Part shown: one piece after another, positions 7,477 to 11,378 of the stretch
Layout of the letters: the number at the start of each line of letters is the position of its first letter
Position numbering within the stretch: position 1 is the first letter of the stretch
Source: Deltaproteobacteria bacterium
GTDB lineage: Bacteria > Desulfobacterota > Desulfarculia > Adiutricales > Adiutricaceae
Direction: 5' to 3'
NCBI GenBank assembly: GCA_031278835.1
Contig: JAITJP010000423.1
Coordinates: 1 to 11,378 of the forward strand
Length of the DNA stretch: 11,378 nt
The notes under the pieces: generated by a model
The model's input: only the letters and a program-made list of their open reading frames with translations
The model's database searches: none
Told to the model about the DNA's origin: nothing
Translations under genes and position numbers: made by a program

Positions 7477-7515
7477 AAAATATTCCCAGGGGGGCCCCTG
7501 GCCTATTTTTCGCGA
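7477..7515 (+). repeat. Extragenic motif, copy 2, with terminator-like core
   Basis: It shares AAAATATTCC at its start and a TGGCCT...CGCGA end with the segment at 2309-2344. Its centre is the inverted repeat CCAGGGG/CCCCTGG (7486-7501), followed by CCTATTTTT. In this copy the centre could fold into a short GC hairpin with a T-run in the glnS direction. Confidence 0.3.
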
Positions 7516-7569
7516 CGCTCGTTCGTTACGATGGTTTTGCTTGGGCTGGCCTGGAGTTTTCGTTTTTGG

Positions 7570-7609
7570 ACTTTTGGGGCTTTAGCTAAAGCCCTCAAAA
7601 AAGTTTTTT
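7570..7609 (+). terminator. Terminator-like hairpin within the glnS leader
   Basis: GGGCTTTAGCTAAAGCCC (7577-7594) is a perfect 18-base palindrome. An outer ACTTTT (7570-7575) pairs with AAAAGT (7599-7604), and the second arm runs directly into a T-run (7604-7609). It points toward glnS, about 80 bases before the start codon, so if active it would act as an attenuator for glnS. A real hairpin would have a four-base AGCT loop. Confidence 0.5.
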
Positions 7610-7617
7610 CGCCAACC

Positions 7618-7662
7618 AACTTGTCTCAAAAAGGGCCCTCGTGGCCATTTTTGAGACAAGTT
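7618..7662 (+). repeat. Perfect 15-base-pair stem-loop upstream of the glnS start
   Basis: AACTTGTCTCAAAAA (7618-7632) is perfectly complementary to 7648-7662. Inside it, a single G/A mismatch is followed by GGCC/GGCC around a CTCGT loop. The stem ends 28 bases before the ATG and has no T-run after it, so it is not a standard terminator. It may protect the leader, be an RNase processing site, or be one state of a switch. Confidence 0.7.
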
Positions 7663-7690
7663 TAACAAAAATCTGGAGACCAGGCCTGAT

Positions 7691-9355
7691 ATGTCCAATG
7701 ACGAGAAGCTCAAAAATTTCATCCGTAACTTTATCGATATTGACTTGGAACAAAAGCGTTACGGCTTTGTCATGACCAGGTTTCCCCCCGAGCCCAATGG
7801 CTATTTGCATATCGGGCACGCCAAGAGCGTTTGCTTGAATTTTGGCCTGGCCGCCGAGTATGGGGGGCGCTGCAACATGCGCTTTGACGACACCAATCCG
7901 GTCAAAGAAGATCTCGAGTACGTAGAATCCATTTTAAACGACGTTAAGTGGTTGGGTTTTGATTGGCAGGATCGCCTTTATTATGCCTCGGATTACTTTG
8001 ACCAATTGTATGAGTGCGCCGAAAAGCTGATTTTAAGCGGCCAGGCTTACGTGTGCGATTTGCCGCCCGATAAGGTCAGAGAGTACCGGGGCACCTTGAC
8101 CAAAAAGGGAATTGACAGCCCTTACCGGGAGAGAAGCCCACAGGAGAGCCTGGATCTTTTTAGGCGCATGCGGGCCGGGGAATTTGAGGAGGGTGAGAAG
8201 TTTTTACGGGCCAAGATCGACATGGCCTCGCCCAATTTGAATATGCGCGATCCGGCCCTTTATCGCATAAAAAAAGCCGCCCATCACCGCACCGGTGACA
8301 AGTGGCTGATCTACCCCATGTATGATTACACCCACTGTCTTTCGGACGCCATCGAGGGGGTAAGTCACTCCATTTGCACCTTGGAATTCGAGGACCATCG
8401 GCCCCTCTATGACTGGGTCTTGGAAAAACTCGATTGGCCCGAGCCGCGGCCTCGGCAGATAGAATTCGCTAGGCTCAATTTGGAGTATACCCTGATGAGT
8501 AAGCGTAAACTCCTAGAGCTGGTTAAAGAAAATCACGTGCGCGGTTGGGACGATCCTCGGCTGCCCACCCTGGCCGCCCTAAGGAGTCGGGGCCTAACCC
8601 CCTCCTCGATAAGGCTTTTTTGCGAACGCATTGGCGTGGCCAAAAAAGACAGCTGGATTGAAATGGACTGGCTGGATAAGGCCGTCCGAGACGATCTAAA
8701 CAGTCAAGTCAAAAGGGTCATGGCTGTGCTCGATCCCCTCAAGGTGGTCATAGAAAACTGGCCCGAGGGCCAGGAAAAGGCCCTGCCGGCCCCCTTTTTC
8801 CCCGATGAGCCGGAAAAAATGGGTTACCGGGAGGTCTCCCTGACTCGGGAGATTTTTATCGAAAGGGACGATTTTAGGCTAGAGCCAGACCAGGACTTTT
8901 TTCGCCTGGCCCCGGGCCGGGAAGCCCGGCTGCGCTGGGGCGGTTTTATCCACTGCCACGAGGTGGTCACCGATGAAAGCGGCCAAATTTGTGAGCTTCG
9001 GGCCACTCTGTCCGAGCGCTCTCGGGGCCTAAACCCCAATGGCAAAAGGCCGGCCATCATCCACTGGCTCTCGGCTAAAAACAGTCTGCCGGCCACGGTC
9101 AGGCTCTACGATCGCTTGTTTTTAAAGCCCAAGCCGACCGGCCATCTGGAAGAAGAACTTAACCCCGATTCCCTAATCGAGCGCCGCCAGGCTCGTCTGG
9201 AACTGAGCCTGGCCGAGGCCCAGCCCGGCCAGCGCTTCCAGTTTGAGCGTTTGGGCTATTTTATGAAAATTTCCGAAAAGGACGGTCAAAAACCGATCTT
9301 TAACCGTATCGTTAGCCTCAAAGACGGCTGGGCCAAAATGGCCAAAAACCGCTAA
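7691..9355 (+). CDS. glnS: Glutaminyl-tRNA synthetase
   Basis: A 554-residue class I aminoacyl-tRNA synthetase that charges tRNA-Gln with glutamine in the cytoplasm; the length equals that of the E. coli enzyme. The HIGH signature appears as PNGYLHIGHAKS (residues 35-46, H40-H43) and the KMSKS loop as LMSKRKL (268-274). D66 in RFDDTNP and Y211 in YPMYDYTH match the E. coli residues that recognise the glutamine amide. The conserved FEDHRPLYDWVL block is at 233-244. The remainder, from about residue 340, is the beta-barrel anticodon-binding region. The reading frame is intact with no missing motif. The start ATG has only a weak ribosome site (AGG six bases upstream, or GGAG twelve bases upstream). 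A GlnRS is typical of only some bacteria, having been acquired from eukaryotes; others make Gln-tRNA by amidating Glu-tRNA. Downstream is pilT, across a probable terminator, so glnS is likely its own transcription unit. Confidence 0.97.
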   Translation: MSNDEKLKNFIRNFIDIDLEQKRYGFVMTRFPPEPNGYLHIGHAKSVCLNFGLAAEYGGRCNMRFDDTNPVKEDLEYVESILNDVKWLGFDWQDRLYYASDYFDQLYECAEKLILSGQAYVCDLPPDKVREYRGTLTKKGIDSPYRERSPQESLDLFRRMRAGEFEEGEKFLRAKIDMASPNLNMRDPALYRIKKAAHHRTGDKWLIYPMYDYTHCLSDAIEGVSHSICTLEFEDHRPLYDWVLEKLDWPEPRPRQIEFARLNLEYTLMSKRKLLELVKENHVRGWDDPRLPTLAALRSRGLTPSSIRLFCERIGVAKKDSWIEMDWLDKAVRDDLNSQVKRVMAVLDPLKVVIENWPEGQEKALPAPFFPDEPEKMGYREVSLTREIFIERDDFRLEPDQDFFRLAPGREARLRWGGFIHCHEVVTDESGQICELRATLSERSRGLNPNGKRPAIIHWLSAKNSLPATVRLYDRLFLKPKPTGHLEEELNPDSLIERRQARLELSLAEAQPGQRFQFERLGYFMKISEKDGQKPIFNRIVSLKDGWAKMAKNR

Positions 9356-9380
9356 GCCCAAAGGGCCTAGGGGTTTTTTT
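9356..9380 (+). terminator. Probable glnS terminator
   Basis: Immediately after the TAA stop comes GCCC-AAA-GGGC, then CTAGGGG and a run of seven T (9374-9380). An alternative pairing places CCC (9357-9359) against the GGG that directly abuts the T-run. The stem is short, so termination may be partial and some glnS transcripts may run into pilT. Confidence 0.45.
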
Positions 9381-9407
9381 AGCCATTGACTATTTTTTTT
9401 TCTAATC

Positions 9408-9413
9408 GAGGTG
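9408..9413 (+). promoter_or_regulatory. Ribosome binding site deciding the pilT start
   Basis: GAGGTG stands seven bases before the TTG at 9421, an ideal spacing. The other in-frame TTG at 9415 would leave only one base between the site and the start codon. This favours 9421 as the start. Confidence 0.6.
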
Positions 9414-9420
9414 TTTGGCA

Positions 9421-10503
9421 TTGGCCACAATAGACGCTTTTTTTAAGTTCATGCATGAATTGGGCGCCTCGGATCTGCACTTGTCCACCGGCAATAAGCC
9501 CCTGGTGCGCTTAAGGGGCAAAATCGAAAAGATCAGATACCATACTCTGGAAAATTCTGAGCTTAAGAAAATGCTCTACGAAATCGCCCCGGACGAAAAA
9601 GTCAAGATCTTTGAGGAAACCGGGGACGTGGATTTTGGCTACGAGATTCCCAGCATCGCCCGCTATCGGGCCAACTTTTTTAACCAAAAATGGGGCGTTG
9701 GGGCGGTTTTTAGGGAAATCCCCACGGTCATCCCGACCGTGGAGCAGCTGGGCTTGTCGCCGGTCATTACCAAACTGGCCTCCCTGCCTAAGGGCCTGGT
9801 CTTGGTGACCGGACCGACCGGCAGCGGCAAATCCACCACCCTGGCCACCATCATCGATCACGCCAATAGGACCAGATACGACCACATCCTGACCATCGAA
9901 GACCCGGTGGAGTTTGTCCACAAAAGTAACCGCTGCTTGGTCAATCACCGGGAAGTCCACTCGCACACCAAGAGTTTTGCCACGGCCCTAAGGGGGGCCT
10001 TAAGGGAGGACCCGGACATCATCATGGTCGGCGAGCTTCGCGATTTGGAGACCATCGCCTTGGCCCTGGAAGCGGCCAATACCGGGCACTTGGTCATGGG
10101 CACCCTGCACACCACCTCGGCCGCCGGAACCATTGACCGCATCATTGACATCTTTCCGGCCAACGAGCAGGCCCAGATTAGGGCTTCCTTGGCCGACGCC
10201 CTTAGGGCCGTGGTGGCCCAGACCCTCTTTCGCCGGGTCGATCAGCCTGGTCGGGTGGCTTGCCAAGAGATCTTGTTGGCCACCCCGGCCGTCAGAAACC
10301 TGATTAGGGAGCACAAGATTCACCAGATCGGCTCAACCATCCAAACCGGTCGAAAATTTGGCATGCAGTCCATGGATGACGCCTTACTCGATCACCTCCT
10401 GGCCGGACGCATCCAGGCGGCCGACGCCTACACCTACTGCGTGGAAAAGGTCAAGTTTAGGCAGTACCTAACCACCACGCCCGAAGACTTTACCGACGTT
10501 TAA
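9421..10503 (+). CDS. pilT: Type IV pilus retraction ATPase PilT
   Basis: A 360-residue hexameric ATPase of the secretion superfamily that depolymerises type IV pili at the inner-membrane base, driving twitching motility. Numbered from the TTG at 9421, the N-terminal ASDLHLSTG box begins at about residue 16. Walker A GPTGSGKS is at 131-138, the Asp box IEDPVEF has D161, and Walker B DIIMVGELRD has E205. The His box GHLVMGTLHTT has H223 and H230. The C-terminal AVRNLIRE (290-297) is the motif that marks true PilT proteins and is needed for retraction. GMQSMDDAL follows, as expected. Length is normal for PilT (about 345-370). A second PilT-type gene follows 123 bases downstream, with a strong hairpin between them, which suggests co-expression. 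No pilus structural gene is in view. Confidence 0.95.
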   Translation: MATIDAFFKFMHELGASDLHLSTGNKPLVRLRGKIEKIRYHTLENSELKKMLYEIAPDEKVKIFEETGDVDFGYEIPSIARYRANFFNQKWGVGAVFREIPTVIPTVEQLGLSPVITKLASLPKGLVLVTGPTGSGKSTTLATIIDHANRTRYDHILTIEDPVEFVHKSNRCLVNHREVHSHTKSFATALRGALREDPDIIMVGELRDLETIALALEAANTGHLVMGTLHTTSAAGTIDRIIDIFPANEQAQIRASLADALRAVVAQTLFRRVDQPGRVACQEILLATPAVRNLIREHKIHQIGSTIQTGRKFGMQSMDDALLDHLLAGRIQAADAYTYCVEKVKFRQYLTTTPEDFTDV

Positions 10504-10518
10504 AAAAAATCGCGGCCA

Positions 10519-10551
10519 CTAGGGGTCGGCCCATTAGGGGCCGGCCCCTAG
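10519..10551. repeat. Strong GC-rich stem-loop between the two pilT-type genes
   Basis: CTAGGGGTCGGCCC (10519-10532) pairs with 10538-10551 through 14 base pairs including one G-U, leaving a five-base ATTAG loop. No T-run follows on the plus strand, so it is not a classic terminator. It may act as an intercistronic stabiliser or processing signal that sets the ratio of the two ATPases. The A-rich run after the pilT stop (10502-10509) would be a T-run only for minus-strand transcription. Confidence 0.65.
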
Positions 10552-10626
10552 GGGGTCGAGATTTTACCACCCCGTTCGCCTTTGGCCTGGTCGGTCAAGG
10601 GCTTTGGTCAAAAGCGGACATGAGCC

Positions 10627-11378
10627 ATGCTGCATTTGTTTCATTTGGAATACATTTTAACCAAGCTACTAAACGCCGCCTCGGAAGTCTCGGACATCAA
10701 CATGACCGTGGGTCATCCCATGCAGGTCGAAAGCGGCGGTGAGCTCATTCCGGTCTATTTTCAGCCGGAGATTAGGGCCCTGACGGCTTACCAGACCGAG
10801 GCCCTGGCCTTAAGTTTACTAAGAGGCGATCGTCATTTGATCAATACCCTGATGGATACCGGCAGCTGCGATCTGGCCTATAACCTGGAAAACAAGGCCC
10901 GTTTTAGGGTCAATATCTTTACCCAGCAAGGCCGCTACAGTATCGTCATGAGGAAGTTGGAAAACTACATCCGCTCCATTGAGGATCTGGGTTTGCCCAA
11001 TACCTTCCTAAACATGGCCAAGGAAAAAAACGGCATCGTTTTGGTGACCGGGGCCACCGGCACCGGTAAGACCACCACCCTGGCGGCCATCTTGGACGAA
11101 ATTAATAGTAGTCAAGCCGTGCACGTGGTCACCTTGGAAGACCCGGTCGAGTTTATCCACACCCCCAAGATGTCCACCTTTAACCAAAGGGAACTGGGCA
11201 CCGATTTTAGAAATTTTTCCGAGGGTCTCAGATCGGCCCTAAGGCAGGCCCCCAAGGTCATTTTGGTCGGCGAGATGCGCGACCGGGAAACCGTGGAAAT
11301 GGCCTTGTCAGCGGCCGAAACCGGGCACTTGGTTTTTTCCACCCTGCACACCGTGGACGCCGGCACCCCGGTTAACCG
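10627..11378 (+). CDS. Second PilT/PilU-like pilus ATPase, C-terminus cut by the window edge
   Basis: A PilT-family ATPase, of which 250 residues are visible. It probably assists or modulates type IV pilus retraction, as PilU does beside PilT. The ATG at 10627 is preceded by an in-frame TGA, so no longer start is possible; the ribosome site is weak. The N-terminal box reads SDINMTVGHPMQVE (residues 22-35) instead of ASDLHL, as in a recognised subgroup of PilT homologues. Walker A is GATGTGKT (142-149), the Asp box LEDPVEF has D172, and Walker B VILVGEMRD has E216. The His box GHLVFSTLHT has H234 and H241. All core ATPase motifs are therefore intact. The sequence differs widely from the upstream PilT, so this is an old paralogue rather than a recent duplication. 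The C-terminal part, which would show whether the AIRNLIRE motif is kept, lies outside the window. Confidence 0.9.
   Translation, partial: MLHLFHLEYILTKLLNAASEVSDINMTVGHPMQVESGGELIPVYFQPEIRALTAYQTEALALSLLRGDRHLINTLMDTGSCDLAYNLENKARFRVNIFTQQGRYSIVMRKLENYIRSIEDLGLPNTFLNMAKEKNGIVLVTGATGTGKTTTLAAILDEINSSQAVHVVTLEDPVEFIHTPKMSTFNQRELGTDFRNFSEGLRSALRQAPKVILVGEMRDRETVEMALSAAETGHLVFSTLHTVDAGTPVN

Larger units (their letters stand above)
6740..7690. other. 951-base divergent intergenic region between glgA and glnS
   Basis: This AT-rich stretch carries the glgA promoter on the minus strand, and the glnS promoter with its long leader on the plus strand. Between them lie an imperfect tandem repeat and a GC-rich structured block. 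The repeat is CGGTCAAAGGGGCC at 6941-6954 and CGGTCCAAAGGGCC at 6963-6976. The structured block is at about 7055-7181, and a GTGGT/ACCAC stem lies at 7278-7295. No protein gene is convincing here. Confidence 0.6.
7449..7690 (+). promoter_or_regulatory. Long hairpin-rich 5' leader of glnS
   Basis: Four successive inverted repeats lie between the candidate start site and the glnS ATG. They are TTGGTTT/AAACCAA (7450-7478), CCAGGGG/CCCCTGG (7486-7501) followed by T5, the palindrome at 7577-7594 with an adjoining T6, and a 15-pair perfect stem at 7618-7662. TAGGCCA near 7461-7467 can also pair with TGGCCTA at 7499-7505, offering an alternative to the first two stems. The weak ribosome site itself sits in a small CTGG/CCAG hairpin (7673-7683). 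This suggests leader-mediated control, but no T-box consensus is present, so the mechanism is open. Confidence 0.4.

Noticed and set aside
7449..7690. T-box riboswitch before glnS
   Set aside because: I could not find the conserved T-box sequence or a specifier-loop layout, so the family name is not justified.
9415..9420. TTG at 9415 as the pilT start
   Set aside because: It would sit one base from the GAGGTG ribosome site, while TTG at 9421 has a seven-base spacing.
9511..9966. 151-codon minus-strand frame opposite pilT
   Set aside because: It lies wholly within pilT, which has all its family motifs; a shadow frame.
10620..10626. ATG at 10620 as the start of the second pilT-type gene
   Set aside because: It is out of frame with the ATPase; the in-frame start is 10627, directly after an in-frame TGA.

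Overview
The window reads as a chromosomal stretch of a Gram-negative bacterium, most likely a deltaproteobacterium (Desulfobacterota). This is an inference from four things: a receptor with a deltaproteobacterial-style signalling region and no HAMP domain, a bacterial glutaminyl-tRNA synthetase, a GH57/DUF3536 glucan enzyme next to glycogen synthase, and a PilT paralogue of the 'SDIN' type. Coding regions are moderately GC-rich, with heavy use of AGG arginine codons and a striking excess of GGCC. The longer intergenic regions are AT-rich and full of A/T tracts. I see no insertion sequence, phage gene, CRISPR array, tRNA or rRNA.

Layout. Positions 1-1852 (minus) hold most of a membrane chemoreceptor whose C-terminus lies beyond the left edge. 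An 827-base AT-rich gap follows (1853-2679). Then come two minus-strand carbohydrate genes: a GH57/DUF3536 enzyme (2680-5184) downstream of glgA (5267-6739). A strong terminator-shaped hairpin separates them and ends only 18 bases before the GH57 start codon. A 951-base divergent region (6740-7690) carries a good candidate promoter for each flanking gene, a possible small-RNA-like block, and a roughly 240-base structured leader before glnS. On the plus strand follow glnS (7691-9355), a pilT gene (9421-10503) and a second PilT-family ATPase (10627 to beyond the right edge).

How the genes relate. GlgA and the GH57 protein probably act together on glycogen-type alpha-glucan, one building chains and the other cutting or rearranging them. 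The two PilT-type ATPases would power type IV pilus retraction. The chemoreceptor may steer motility, but nothing links it directly to the pili. glnS is a housekeeping gene.

I did not find a clearly new multi-gene system. The points most worth checking are GlgA's replacement of two normally conserved donor-site residues (KTGGL lysine to Gln, HDW histidine to Asn), the hairpin-rich glnS leader that lacks T-box signatures, the terminator between glgA and the GH57 gene, and a similar extragenic motif in both large gaps.
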